This document shows, piece after piece, positions 16,639 through 26,739 of a stretch of DNA of 64,000 nucleotides. The position numbers and the translations under genes were made by a program. Origin of the DNA: Saprospiraceae bacterium (GTDB taxonomy: Bacteria > Bacteroidota > Bacteroidia > Chitinophagales > Saprospiraceae); the NCBI GenBank assembly GCA_020630435.1, contig JAHDBJ010000003.1, forward strand, positions 163,860-227,859, read 5' to 3'. Under the pieces are notes generated by a model, which saw only the letters and a list, made by a program, of their open reading frames with translations, did not search any database and was not told the origin of the DNA. Positions within the stretch are counted from its first letter, which is position 1, and each line of letters starts with the position of its first letter.

Positions 16639-17892
16639 ATGAATCTAGATCCAGTACTGATTGCTATTCCAATGTTCATTGGATTGATACTATTAGAATT
16701 AATCTTTGAATATTTTACTCAAAATAAAACCTACCGTATTAGTGATGCTTTTACAAATATTAGTACAGGAATGCTTTCACAAGTTTCTGGTTTATTTGTA
16801 AAAATAGTTACGATTGGTGTTTATATCTTTTTATACGAAAATTTTGCTATTTGGAATATTCCGAATAATTGGCTTACCTATATCGTTCTATTTTTTGCTT
16901 ATGATCTTTGTTATTATTGGTTTCATCGCAAAAGTCATGAAATCAGTCTATTCTGGGGCGGTCATGTTGTACATCATCAAAGTGAAGATTATAACCTTTC
17001 TGTTGCTCTACGTCAGAGTTCTACTAGTTTTTTATTTGCTTTTATGTTTTACCTACCATTAGCCATATTGGGTTTTGATCCCACTACATTTGTTATTGTT
17101 TCTGGATTAAATTTACTCTATCAATTTTGGATTCATACTGAACATATTGATAAAATGGGGTGGTTTGAAGTTATCTTTAATACCCCCTCCCATCATAGAG
17201 TACACCATGCTCGTGATCCTAAATATATTGATAAAAATTATGCTGGTGTTTTTATTATCTGGGACAAAATGTTTGGAACATTTAAAGAAGAAGAAGAACG
17301 ACCAAATTATGGCATTACTGTACCGCTAAAAAGTTGGAATCCTATCTATGCTAATTTTGCTCATTATATTGATTTGTTTAAACAATCTTCAAAAGCAAAA
17401 AACCTCATAGATTTTTTTAAAATATTATTTAAAAAACCTGGTTGGATGCCACACTATCTAGGAGGTTATAAACAACCGCAAGACGTCGATAAGAATTACA
17501 AAAAGTATGATACTCCCATACCTTTTAGTTTAAAAATATACCTTCTATTACAATTTGTATTTACAATTGCTGCAGTAATGTATTTTTTAATTGAAGTCAA
17601 CTACTTCCCTTCTCTACCTAAGGTTTTATATGCAAGTTGGATAGTTCTTATTACCCTAAGTATCGGCTTATTAGCTGAAAATAAATGGTGGGCATATCTC
17701 TTAGAACTTTTCAGACTCACCTCGACTATAGCCTTGTTCTATTTTATACAAGCCTACGGTTTTATGCTAGATAAAGTTTGGTTAGATTATGGTTTACCCA
17801 TTTTTGTGCTATTTTCAATATTATTCCTTATTAGTATTTTGTACTTATCATATAAAGAAGGAATTTTTAGTAAAAAAATAGTAGAAGGTTAA
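16639..17892 (+). CDS. Sterol desaturase/fatty acid hydroxylase family membrane protein
   Basis: A 417-residue integral membrane di-iron enzyme. The eight-histidine signature is complete: HRKSHEISLFWGGHVVHH (HxxxH and HxxHH) near residues 95-115, HTEHID, then HHRVHHARDPKYIDKNYAGV near 185-205. Hydrophobic segments precede the core and three to four more follow residue 290. The family hydroxylates or desaturates lipids; the arrangement with extra C-terminal helices resembles alkylglycerol monooxygenase-like bacterial proteins, but the substrate is inferred only. Converges with gldN over a shared TTAA. Confidence 0.9.
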   Translation: MNLDPVLIAIPMFIGLILLELIFEYFTQNKTYRISDAFTNISTGMLSQVSGLFVKIVTIGVYIFLYENFAIWNIPNNWLTYIVLFFAYDLCYYWFHRKSHEISLFWGGHVVHHQSEDYNLSVALRQSSTSFLFAFMFYLPLAILGFDPTTFVIVSGLNLLYQFWIHTEHIDKMGWFEVIFNTPSHHRVHHARDPKYIDKNYAGVFIIWDKMFGTFKEEEERPNYGITVPLKSWNPIYANFAHYIDLFKQSSKAKNLIDFFKILFKKPGWMPHYLGGYKQPQDVDKNYKKYDTPIPFSLKIYLLLQFVFTIAAVMYFLIEVNYFPSLPKVLYASWIVLITLSIGLLAENKWWAYLLELFRLTSTIALFYFIQAYGFMLDKVWLDYGLPIFVLFSILFLISILYLSYKEGIFSKKIVEG

Positions 17893-18731
17893 TACTCCCA
17901 CATATCTTGTTCAAAATTGAAGATTTCATCTTTGATTTTTTGTCCTTCTAGTAATCTATCTGTTCCTGATAAATAGGAATCAATCTTCCTATCAAATTCA
18001 TTGGATACTTTAATAATATTACTAGAAAAATAACGCATATCAAATATATCGGTCCATGACATTTGGCTTTCGTCATTGTGTGGATTATAGGCAGTATGCC
18101 TAGCCAGCGTACTTCTTGCATGAGGAAAATAAATCCAAAACATCGGTGTTTCATATCTAAATTCACCACGTTCCCCATAGACTTCTTTTAGTGGTGCGAC
18201 ACCTAAAATCCGAACGTTTAAGGAAGATGATTTAGAATCAAAATACCACATTTCTTTTATTCTATAACGCTTGACACTTTGATAATCCAAACTATTAGAG
18301 ACGACTTTATAAGTTGTTTTATAGGTTTCAGGATCAATAACAGGAATGGTGTCCGTTTCAAAAATCATACTTTGCACTTCATCTTGACTCAAACGATAAG
18401 TAAACTTATCATCTTCGGTTCCATATACATCAATATCTCCATTTTCCACGCCATCCAATATTATTTTTATTAGGGGTTGTGGTTCATATTTAAACGCTAA
18501 GTTTATTTTTTCTCTAACATCTATAACCCTCCAGACTCTTTTTGACCAAAAAACATCATTTTCTTGAAGTTTTGAATAGTTCAAAAGCCTTCTTTCCTTA
18601 CTAATTCGTCGTTCAACAATATCGTCCATAGGAGCAGCTAGAGCTACTTCATCACTCTCAGACTCAATTTGTCCTTTTACAGATAGGCACAAGGATAGTG
18701 CTAAAATGAAAAGCATTATTTCTTTCATCAT
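17889..18731 (-). CDS. gldN: Gliding motility/type IX secretion protein GldN
   Basis: A 280-residue periplasmic protein of the type IX secretion system, partner of GldK in the outer-membrane-associated ring and linked to the GldLM motor. It has a signal peptide (LFILALSLCLSVKGQ) and GldN hallmarks: DVFWSKRVWRVIDVREKINL near residue 58, DIDVYGTEDDKFTYRLS, YRIKEMWYFDSKSSSLNVRI and PMFWIYFPHARSTLARHTAY, then MSWTDIFDMRYFSSNIIKVS. Length is normal. Usually gldKLMN is one operon; here no gldK, L or M adjoins, and the upstream neighbour is a thioesterase. Its likely clients in this window are the sorting-domain protease and the giant protein. Confidence 0.93.
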   Translation of the reverse strand: MMKEIMLFILALSLCLSVKGQIESESDEVALAAPMDDIVERRISKERRLLNYSKLQENDVFWSKRVWRVIDVREKINLAFKYEPQPLIKIILDGVENGDIDVYGTEDDKFTYRLSQDEVQSMIFETDTIPVIDPETYKTTYKVVSNSLDYQSVKRYRIKEMWYFDSKSSSLNVRILGVAPLKEVYGERGEFRYETPMFWIYFPHARSTLARHTAYNPHNDESQMSWTDIFDMRYFSSNIIKVSNEFDRKIDSYLSGTDRLLEGQKIKDEIFNFEQDMWEY

Positions 18732-18799
18732 TATAGTTTGTTTTGCAAAAATTTATTGATATAATTCTATAATGAGAAAGTTTAAGAAAGTAACAGTTT

Positions 18800-19318
18800 T
18801 TAAATATTATCAAACATAGCTTTAATCTCAGTAGCCTCTTCTGGTTTCATTCGACCACTAAGAATAAGTCGAACCTGACGACGACGAACAGCAGATTCAT
18901 ACCGTTTTTCTTCTTCATCTGACAAAGGAATAACTCTAGGTACTTTAATCGGTTTTTTATTTTCATCATCAATTGCGACAAAGGTGAAGTAAGCATGGTT
19001 ACTCCTCCTATTCTCTTTCCCCTTAACATTGCTCGCAAAAACTTGAACATAGACTTCTACAGAGGTATTAAATGCTCTTGTCACTACGGCTTCTAAAGTT
19101 ATCACATCGCCATTTAAAATAGGCTTACTAAAAGATACATGATCAACACTTGCGGTAACGACAACAGCTTCACAATGTCTTCCTGCACAAATCCCACCTA
19201 CAATATCCATCCAACGCAGTAGATTTCCCCCCATGAGGTTACCAATTGGGTTGGTATCATTGGGCATAATCATTTCTGTCATTATAGTTCTTGATTCGAT
19301 AACTTTTTTACCATCCAT
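18800..19318 (-). CDS. Acyl-CoA thioesterase (hotdog fold)
   Basis: A 172-residue cytosolic thioesterase that hydrolyses acyl-CoA to fatty acid and CoA. The hotdog domain shows MTEMIMPNDTNPIGNLMGGN with LLRWMDIVGGICAGRH (the N..G....G..L.WMD family motif carrying the catalytic Asn and Asp), then VVVTASVDHVSFSKPI and later YFTFVAIDDENKKPIKVP. A basic C-terminal helix (RRRQVRLILSGRMK) follows. Length matches YciA/BACH-type enzymes of 150-175 residues. It lies 68 bases upstream of gldN on the same strand, but the gap and unrelated role make a functional link unlikely. Confidence 0.94.
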   Translation of the reverse strand: MDGKKVIESRTIMTEMIMPNDTNPIGNLMGGNLLRWMDIVGGICAGRHCEAVVVTASVDHVSFSKPILNGDVITLEAVVTRAFNTSVEVYVQVFASNVKGKENRRSNHAYFTFVAIDDENKKPIKVPRVIPLSDEEEKRYESAVRRRQVRLILSGRMKPEEATEIKAMFDNI

Positions 19319-19415
19319 TTTTTAAATATTCTAATCAATAAATTTAATACACTGTAAACTAAATTTCTTAAACTTTTGACCATGCTTTTTTCTCCAACTT
19401 GTCGTTGTGTACTCG

Positions 19416-19439
19416 CCTTGATAGCTAAGGCTATCAGGC
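19416..19439. other. GC-rich hairpin in an AT-rich intergenic region
   Basis: GCC(T)TGATAGC, loop TAAG, GCTATCAGGC: a 10-bp stem with one bulged T. It is flanked by two similar sequences, GTTGTGTACTCGCC before and GCTGTGTCACGCC after. The element (about 19400-19460) is clearly richer in G+C than its surroundings. It may be a dispersed repeat or structured RNA; only one copy is in the window. Confidence 0.4.
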
Positions 19440-19562
19440 TGTGTCACGCCTCAACTTGAATAAAAATTCATTGTTCAAAAATATCAATTAACTTAATTTA
19501 CAGTATATTTAAGACCGCAAATTAGGATAATTTAGGATGAAAATCGACTTTTGCACTCGAAT

Positions 19563-20855
19563 ATGAATAAAGAAATCCTAAAATTAGCCATTCCCAATAT
19601 TATCAGTAATATCTCTGTTCCTTTACTAAGTTCAGTAGATACCGCTTTGATGGGGCGGTTAGATTCCGCAGCTTATATTGGCGCAGTTGGCTTGGGTTCT
19701 ATGATATTCAATTTTATCTATTGGAGTTTTGGTTTTTTACGGATGGGAACAACAGGATTAACGGCACAAGCTTATGGCAATAATAATCCTTCCAATATTA
19801 TTAATATTTTAGGAAGAGCTACATTGTTTGCACTAGGCAGTGCTTTCTTAATTCTTGTCTTACAATACCCTATCAGTGAAGCGAGTATATGGTTATCAGG
19901 AGCCAATGCAGAAACTGAAAACCTTGTCCGTAAGTATGTCTACATAAGAATTTGGGCTGCTCCAGCAACACTTGCTTCTTATGCAGTAATGGGCTGGTTC
20001 TTTGGAATGCAAAATGCAATCATTCCTCTCATCCTTACAATTGTTGTCAATATTGTCAATATCATAGCCAATTATGTTCTAGTAACACACTATGGAATGA
20101 CAGTTGACGGAGTAGCTTGGGGTACGGTTATCGCTCAGTATGTCGGTATGCTTGTAGCCATTCTTTTATTTTATCAAAGATATGGTTATCTACTAAAAAA
20201 CTTGAGTCAAAAAGCGATTTTTGAATGGCAAGCCTTTAAACAATTTATGAGTCTGAATCGGGATATTTTTATTCGAACATTTTGTCTAATTTTTGCTTTT
20301 GGTTTTTTCTATAATCGCTCATCGAGTGAAGGCGTACTGATCCTAGCCATTAATCAAGTTTTCCTACAATATGTAAATTGGATGTCCTACGGCATCGATG
20401 GTTTTGCCTATGCCTCAGAGAGTTTAGTTGGAAAATACCTCGGAGCAAAACAATACAACAAACTCAAACAAGCCATTCAATTATCTTTTATTTGGGGAGG
20501 TGTGATGGCATTGCTTTTTACATTAGGTTATTTCTTTGCTGGAAGGCAATTACTTTATCTTTTCACAAATCAAACAGAAGTCATAAAAGCAGCTCTACCC
20601 TATTTATGGTGGATTATAATATTCCCTATTTTTGGCTTTGCTTGTTATATATGGGACGGTATTTTTGTAGGTTTGACAGCTTCAACAGCCATGAGGAATA
20701 CCATGCTATGGTCTCTTGTTTTTTTCTTAACAAGCTATGTTTTGAGTCGTCCTATGGGAAATAATGGGCTTTGGTTGTCTCTAGTCGTTTTTATGGTAGT
20801 TAGAGGGCTTTTACAAACCTTTTGGTATCAAAAATATCTAGTACACAAAGCTTAA
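19563..20855 (+). CDS. MATE family efflux transporter
   Basis: A 430-residue inner-membrane exporter with twelve predicted helices. I start it at ATG 19563 (MNKEILKLAIPNIISNISVP); a TTG 12 bases earlier is also in frame but less likely. MATE signatures: PLLSSVDTALMGRLDSAAYI with GAVGLGSMIFNFIYWSFGFL, MGTTGLTAQAYG, and DGFAYASESLVGKYLGAKQY at the start of the second half. The DGFAYA.E motif is typical of DinF-type members, which extrude organic cations or drugs using a sodium or proton gradient; a sodium gradient would be available here from the NQR pump. Converges with the ParA-partner gene over a shared TTAA. Confidence 0.94.
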   Translation: MNKEILKLAIPNIISNISVPLLSSVDTALMGRLDSAAYIGAVGLGSMIFNFIYWSFGFLRMGTTGLTAQAYGNNNPSNIINILGRATLFALGSAFLILVLQYPISEASIWLSGANAETENLVRKYVYIRIWAAPATLASYAVMGWFFGMQNAIIPLILTIVVNIVNIIANYVLVTHYGMTVDGVAWGTVIAQYVGMLVAILLFYQRYGYLLKNLSQKAIFEWQAFKQFMSLNRDIFIRTFCLIFAFGFFYNRSSSEGVLILAINQVFLQYVNWMSYGIDGFAYASESLVGKYLGAKQYNKLKQAIQLSFIWGGVMALLFTLGYFFAGRQLLYLFTNQTEVIKAALPYLWWIIIFPIFGFACYIWDGIFVGLTASTAMRNTMLWSLVFFLTSYVLSRPMGNNGLWLSLVVFMVVRGLLQTFWYQKYLVHKA

Positions 20856-21340
20856 GCATTTTTCTGAATATAATCGTCTACCATTTGACTAATAATATCC
20901 TTCAAATATGTTTTTTTCAAACGAGCCACATTTTTGAATTTAACGAGTTGCTCTTTATCTAAAGTAACCGTTAGACGTTTTTTACCTTTTTCCGTTTTCT
21001 CTACTTTCAACTGACTCGAATCTACGGTTTGTCGAATCAATGCATCCAAACCGCTAAACGTTCTTTTTAACTTTTGTCTTGATTTTGTACGTTCCTTTGT
21101 AGGATTCGTTTGTTTCTTAAGTTTTTGCGTTTTCTCTATAACAGCTTCCTCTATACTTTCTTGAAAAAGCACATCCAAATCCGAAGTAAAGTTTTTGCGG
21201 CTTGAACTACGTTTTTTTCTAGCTACGACTTCTTTCTTTTCAACAGGCTCTGCTGACTCTGTTGAAACTATTTCGTCTTTTTTAAAATCATTATTATTAA
21301 AAAGACCATCTAATCCATCTGTAAAATTTTTCTTTGCCAA
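20852..21340 (-). CDS. ParA-associated protein with three short repeats and C-terminal RHH-like domain
   Basis: A 162-residue basic protein 30 bases downstream of parA on the same strand. Three copies of a short motif are spaced by lysine/serine-rich linkers: KNFTDGLDGLF (4-14), KNFTSDLDVLF (49-59) and KRTFSGLDALI (92-102). The C-terminal part, KRLTVTLDKEQLVKFKNVAR then LKKTYLKDIISQMVDDYIQ, looks like a ribbon-helix-helix DNA-binding or dimerisation domain. This fits a centromere-binding or cargo-adaptor partner of the neighbouring ATPase, replacing a classical ParB. Role is inferred from position and composition; I know no characterised homologue. Confidence 0.75.
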   Translation of the reverse strand: MAKKNFTDGLDGLFNNNDFKKDEIVSTESAEPVEKKEVVARKKRSSSRKNFTSDLDVLFQESIEEAVIEKTQKLKKQTNPTKERTKSRQKLKRTFSGLDALIRQTVDSSQLKVEKTEKGKKRLTVTLDKEQLVKFKNVARLKKTYLKDIISQMVDDYIQKNA

Positions 21341-21370
21341 AATTGAAAAATTTTTTTTGTTAAAAAATAC

Positions 21371-22132
21371 TTATGCTTCAACCGCTTCTACTCGTTCTAT
21401 AATTTCATGGCATAGTGCCAAATAGTCCTCTGCTCCTTTACTTTTAGCACTATACGAAAAAATATCTTTTCGTTGAGCAGGAGCTTCTGCTAATGCCACA
21501 TTATCCCGAATGTAGGTTTTGAAAACCTTATCTCCGAAGTATTTAATGATTGTTTCAATAACGTCTCTATTCAATACTTTTCTAGAATCATACATCGTTG
21601 CAATAACGCCTCCTATCTGCAATTTTTTATTCAATCTTAATCGAACCTTATCGACGACTTGTTTTAATTTTGCTAGTCCTTGTAGTGCTAGAAATTGCGT
21701 TTGTAATGGTATATACACAAAATCGCTACAGGTCAAAGCATTTAAAGTCAATAGTCCTAGTGAAGGTGGACAATCTATAATGATAAAGTCGTATTCTTCC
21801 TCTACTGGTTCAAATAATTCTCGTAAGATAAATTCTCTTCCTGCCTCGTTGACTAATTCCATTTCAGCACCAGATAAATCCAATGTTGAAATTACAACAT
21901 CAAAGTTTTCTTTATAGGTAAAAGGCATCAGTTCTGATTCGCCACGAATACTTTCATAAATAGATACCTCTTGACGAGGAATGCCTAAAGACAAGGTTAG
22001 GTTAGCTTGGGGATCTAAATCAACTAGCAATACTTTTTTACCTAATTCAACTAATCCAGCTCCAATATTAATTGCCGAGGTTGTTTTTCCAACCCCTCCT
22101 TTATGATTTAACAATGAAATGATAACACCCAT
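21371..22132 (-). CDS. ParA family ATPase
   Basis: A 253-residue cytosolic ATPase of the ParA/MinD/Soj group. It begins MGVIISLLNHKGGVGKTTSA, containing the deviant Walker A box KGGVGKTT with signature lysine, followed by DLDPQANLTLSLGI, the Walker B IIIDCPPSLGLLTLNAL and a late GGVIATMYDSRKVLNRDVIE. Such ATPases bind non-specific DNA or membrane when ATP-loaded and position plasmids, chromosomes or large protein assemblies. There is no N-terminal HTH and no ParB gene next to it, so it is not the usual chromosomal parAB pair. It is cotranscribed with the repeat/RHH protein. Confidence 0.95.
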   Translation of the reverse strand: MGVIISLLNHKGGVGKTTSAINIGAGLVELGKKVLLVDLDPQANLTLSLGIPRQEVSIYESIRGESELMPFTYKENFDVVISTLDLSGAEMELVNEAGREFILRELFEPVEEEYDFIIIDCPPSLGLLTLNALTCSDFVYIPLQTQFLALQGLAKLKQVVDKVRLRLNKKLQIGGVIATMYDSRKVLNRDVIETIIKYFGDKVFKTYIRDNVALAEAPAQRKDIFSYSAKSKGAEDYLALCHEIIERVEAVEA

Positions 22133-22185
22133 CTTGGAATATTTCTAAAATATAATAATTTATAATAAAATGTTTAGTGTAATTG

Positions 22186-22193
22186 CAAAAGTA
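22186..22193 (-). promoter_or_regulatory. Bacteroidota -7 box for parA
   Basis: Read on the minus strand the sequence is TACTTTTG followed by CA, an exact match to TAnnTTTG, 53 bases upstream of the parA start. No clear -33 element is seen. Confidence 0.5.
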
Positions 22194-22262
22194 GTGAGAT
22201 TACTTATTTTTGTAAAAGTAGGTAAAAAAGTTGTAATTTGAATACTGTTTATCAATAATAAA

Positions 22263-23765
<1,503 letters not shown>

Positions 23766-23904
23766 TCAAAAAATCCGTTATCTAACAACTTCGCTAAAAT
23801 AATATTATTTTTTAGAATGTAGTTTCAAAGACGCTATTTGTCCTTGAAATTCGCCAAATTTGCTCTTTTATTAAAACGTGTTTTTTGTCAAATTTCTCTA
23901 GAAA

Positions 23905-25497
23905 ATGATTTTAGAAAAAATACCTTTCAACCAAATACCATATCTCTCTAAAAGAGACATTGCTTATACCACTAAGCAAAAAAATCTAAGCCCATTTTAT
24001 AAATATGACGTAAATATCAAATCTTTTAAAGATGTTATTAGAGATAAACAAAAAGATCTTATTAATCGGGAAGTACTGGTAAACGCTTTAAACTTACAAT
24101 ATGAAGGGCTTCAAGTATCCGCAGTTTTAGAAAAAAACATACAATCTTTATTAGATAAAAAAACCTTTACAATTACAACAGCACACCAACCGAGTCTTTT
24201 TACAGGACCATTATATTTTATTTATAAAATAATTTCTACTATAAATCTTGTGAAACAATTAAATGAATATTATCCCCATTTTCATTTTGTGCCCGTATTC
24301 ATAACAGGAGGAGAAGACCATGATTTTGAGGAGGTGAATCACTTTAATTTATTTAATAAAAAATATATTTGGGAAAGTGGAGAAAATGGTGCTGTGGGAA
24401 GAATGCAAACACAGAAAATCCTTCCCGTATTACAAGAATTAAAAACTACTTTAGGCGATTCAGAAAATGCGCTTTCGATTTATAAACTCCTAGAAAATGC
24501 ACACACTCAACATGAGCTTTATGCAGATTCGATTATTCATTTGGTTAACGATCTTTTTGGGGAAGATGGTCTGATCGTTTTAAACCCTGCTGTCCCTGTT
24601 TTAAAAGCACTTTTTATACCTCATATCAAAAAAGAAATCTTTAAACAGATTTCTAAACCCTTAATTTCAAAAACGCAAACTGAACTCCAAGAAGCGGGTT
24701 TTAAGGCACAGGCTTTTGTAAGGGATATTAATTTTTTCTATTTAGGCGAGCAGTATCGTGAACGAATCGTTCAAGAAGGAGAACAATACAAAGTCCTCGG
24801 ACAAAACTTGACTTTCACCTCTACTGAAATGGAAGCTGAAATTGAAAATCATCCAGAAAAATTCAGCCCTAATGTGGTTATGCGCCCCTTATTTCAAGAA
24901 GTTATTTTACCTAATTTAGCCTATATCGGTGGTGGTGGTGAAATTGCTTACTGGCTTGAACGTAAAACACAGTTTGAGGCTTTTGGGGTAAATTTCCCAA
25001 TGTTAATGCGACGGGATTCTGTTTTGTGGATTGATAAAAATATGTATAAAAAGATAAATCAATTAGAGTTTTCAATTCAAACTATTTTTAATAATACAGA
25101 TCCCTTAATCAAGGATTTTATTCATCAACAAGCCCATGAATCCTTAGAATTAAATGTTGAAAAAGGACAATTGGAATCTATTTTTAAAAATATTCAAAAA
25201 AAAGTACAAAATATAGACCAATCACTAGAAAAAACAGTCTTAGCCGAAGCGACTAAACAACTTAAAAGTCTAGGATATTTAGAGCATAAGTTGCTAAAAG
25301 CCGAAAAGCAAAAACAAGAAGTTCAACTTAATAAAATTAGAAACCTTAAACAGAAACTTTTTCCAAATGAAGGGCTACAAGAGCGACATGATAATTTTTT
25401 GGGATTTTATTTAAAATACGGCAAGGAATATTTTACTATCTTAAAGCAATTTTTAAATCCTTTAGATACTACCTTTAAAGTAATTGTAGAAAAATAA
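23905..25497 (+). CDS. bshC: Bacillithiol biosynthesis cysteine-adding enzyme BshC
   Basis: A 530-residue cytosolic enzyme thought to add cysteine to glucosaminyl-malate in the last step of bacillithiol synthesis. Motifs: ITTAHQPSLFTGPLYFIYKI at residue 90, FVPVFITGGEDHDFEEVNHF, VMRPLFQEVILPNLAYIGGG and GEIAYWLERKTQFEAFGVNF. A long C-terminal coiled coil (about residues 395-500) ends in ERHDNFLGFYLKYGKEYF. Length is typical (520-540). bshA and bshB are not in the window. DUF1304 follows after 10 bases. First gene of a plus-strand run reaching lpxB. Confidence 0.96.
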   Translation: MILEKIPFNQIPYLSKRDIAYTTKQKNLSPFYKYDVNIKSFKDVIRDKQKDLINREVLVNALNLQYEGLQVSAVLEKNIQSLLDKKTFTITTAHQPSLFTGPLYFIYKIISTINLVKQLNEYYPHFHFVPVFITGGEDHDFEEVNHFNLFNKKYIWESGENGAVGRMQTQKILPVLQELKTTLGDSENALSIYKLLENAHTQHELYADSIIHLVNDLFGEDGLIVLNPAVPVLKALFIPHIKKEIFKQISKPLISKTQTELQEAGFKAQAFVRDINFFYLGEQYRERIVQEGEQYKVLGQNLTFTSTEMEAEIENHPEKFSPNVVMRPLFQEVILPNLAYIGGGGEIAYWLERKTQFEAFGVNFPMLMRRDSVLWIDKNMYKKINQLEFSIQTIFNNTDPLIKDFIHQQAHESLELNVEKGQLESIFKNIQKKVQNIDQSLEKTVLAEATKQLKSLGYLEHKLLKAEKQKQEVQLNKIRNLKQKLFPNEGLQERHDNFLGFYLKYGKEYFTILKQFLNPLDTTFKVIVEK

Positions 25498-25507
25498 TCC
25501 TTAAATA

Positions 25508-25873
25508 ATGAGTACTATCAGTAAAATATTCGTTGCACTTGTGGCTTTTGAGCATATCTACATTTTATGGTTAGAGATGTTTGCTTGGACAACAAGAGGA
25601 CCAAAAGTCTTTCGAAGTATTCCTAGAGAACTTTTTGAACCCACAAAAGCCTTAGCTGCCAATCAAGGATTGTATAATGGCTTTTTAGCAGCAGGATTGC
25701 TTTGGTCAATCTTCATAACCGATCCTCAATGGTCTTTCAATAATGCAGTGTTTTTTGTAGGTTGTGTGATTGTAGCAGCACTTTATGGTGCTTATTCGGC
25801 AGATAAGAAAATTCTGATGGTTCAAGGTGGTCCAGCTATTGTAGCAATGATTGTTTTATGGGTTTTTGGTTAA
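25508..25873 (+). CDS. DUF1304 family membrane protein
   Basis: A 121-residue inner-membrane protein with four predicted helices. The opening ISKIFVALVAFEHIYILWLE followed by MFAWTTRGPKVFRSIP is characteristic of DUF1304, as are ALAANQGLYNGFLAAGLLW and a C-terminal GGPAIVAMIVLWVFG. Function is unknown in the family. It lies between bshC (10 bases) and the MoxR gene (16 bases), consistent with one transcript. The end of the gene does not overlap MoxR if the latter starts at 25890. Confidence 0.92.
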   Translation: MSTISKIFVALVAFEHIYILWLEMFAWTTRGPKVFRSIPRELFEPTKALAANQGLYNGFLAAGLLWSIFITDPQWSFNNAVFFVGCVIVAALYGAYSADKKILMVQGGPAIVAMIVLWVFG

Positions 25874-25889
25874 AAAATTAAATTCGATT

Positions 25890-26738
25890 ATGCAAAATTT
25901 TCAAGGTACAGATAAATATATTGCAACTAAAGAACTACAAATTGCGGTCAATGCTGCTATCCATTTAAAAAAGCCCTTACTTGTTAAAGGAGAACCTGGC
26001 ACAGGTAAGACCTTACTAGCACACGAAATCGCTGAAGCACTCAATAAACGTATCATTACATGGCACGTAAAATCAACGACTACTGCTCAACAGGGCTTAT
26101 ATGAGTACGATGCAGTTTCTCGTTTAAGAGACTCGCAATTGGGGGATCAAAACGTAAATGAGATTGCCAATTATATCAAACCTGGTAAACTATGGGAAGC
26201 CTTTGACTCGGATGAAACGGTTGTGTTGTTGATTGATGAAATTGATAAAGCTGATATAGAATTCCCGAATGACTTGCTCCTAGAGTTAGACAAAATGGAA
26301 TTTTATTGCTACGAATTGCAAAAGACCATCAAAGCTAAAAATCGTCCTATCGTTATCATCACTTCCAATAACGAGAAAGAATTGCCAGATGCTTTTTTGC
26401 GGCGTTGTCTTTTCCACTACATTCGTTTTCCAGACAAAGAGACAATGCAACGCATTGTCGATGTTCACTTTTATGGTATTCAACAAGAATTAGTAGATAA
26501 TGCTATCAAAATATTTTTTGATTTACGAGATATAAAAGGACTTAAAAAACGCCCTTCTACTAGTGAAATGATAGATTGGTTAAAATTGTTGTTAATGGAA
26601 AAATTACAAGGAACAGACCTTGAAAGTTTTAACATTTTAGAAGAGCTTCCGCCACATACACACGCACTTTTGAAGAATGAGCAAGATTTAGAGGCATTAG
26701 AAGATTTAATAAAATATCAAGGAAAGAGGAGGTATTAA
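25890..26738 (+). CDS. MoxR-type AAA+ ATPase
   Basis: A 282-residue cytosolic AAA+ ATPase. I use ATG 25890 (MQNFQGTDKYIATKELQIAV) because the longer frame from 25851 would run into the end of DUF1304. Walker A is GEPGTGKTLLAHEIAEAL, Walker B VLLIDEIDKADIEFPNDLLL, sensor 1 IVIITSNNEKELPDAFLRR. MoxR ATPases act as chaperones for maturation of protein complexes, often with von Willebrand factor A proteins. No VWA gene lies next to it here, only a small membrane protein. Its last codons form an AGGAGG that can serve as ribosome site for the next gene. Confidence 0.92.
   Translation: MQNFQGTDKYIATKELQIAVNAAIHLKKPLLVKGEPGTGKTLLAHEIAEALNKRIITWHVKSTTTAQQGLYEYDAVSRLRDSQLGDQNVNEIANYIKPGKLWEAFDSDETVVLLIDEIDKADIEFPNDLLLELDKMEFYCYELQKTIKAKNRPIVIITSNNEKELPDAFLRRCLFHYIRFPDKETMQRIVDVHFYGIQQELVDNAIKIFFDLRDIKGLKKRPSTSEMIDWLKLLLMEKLQGTDLESFNILEELPPHTHALLKNEQDLEALEDLIKYQGKRRY
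26727..26732 (+). promoter_or_regulatory. Strong Shine-Dalgarno AGGAGG before the 26740 gene
   Basis: AGGAGG lies seven bases before ATG 26740, inside the final Arg-Arg codons of the MoxR gene. Strong Shine-Dalgarno sites are uncommon in Bacteroidota, so it stands out and supports the start. Confidence 0.55.
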
Positions 26739-26739
26739 T

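Noticed and set aside
19540..19562. Promoter box GACTTTTGC before the MATE gene
   Set aside because: Differs from TAnnTTTG at the first base and leaves only a very short leader; not strong enough to list.
21371..22132. Plasmid or chromosomal parAB partition locus
   Set aside because: No ParB-like gene and no parS-type palindromes seen nearby; housekeeping neighbours argue against a plasmid.
25851..25889. Upstream start of the MoxR gene overlapping DUF1304
   Set aside because: Adds an unrelated hydrophobic piece translated from the DUF1304 end; ATG 25890 matches the family start.
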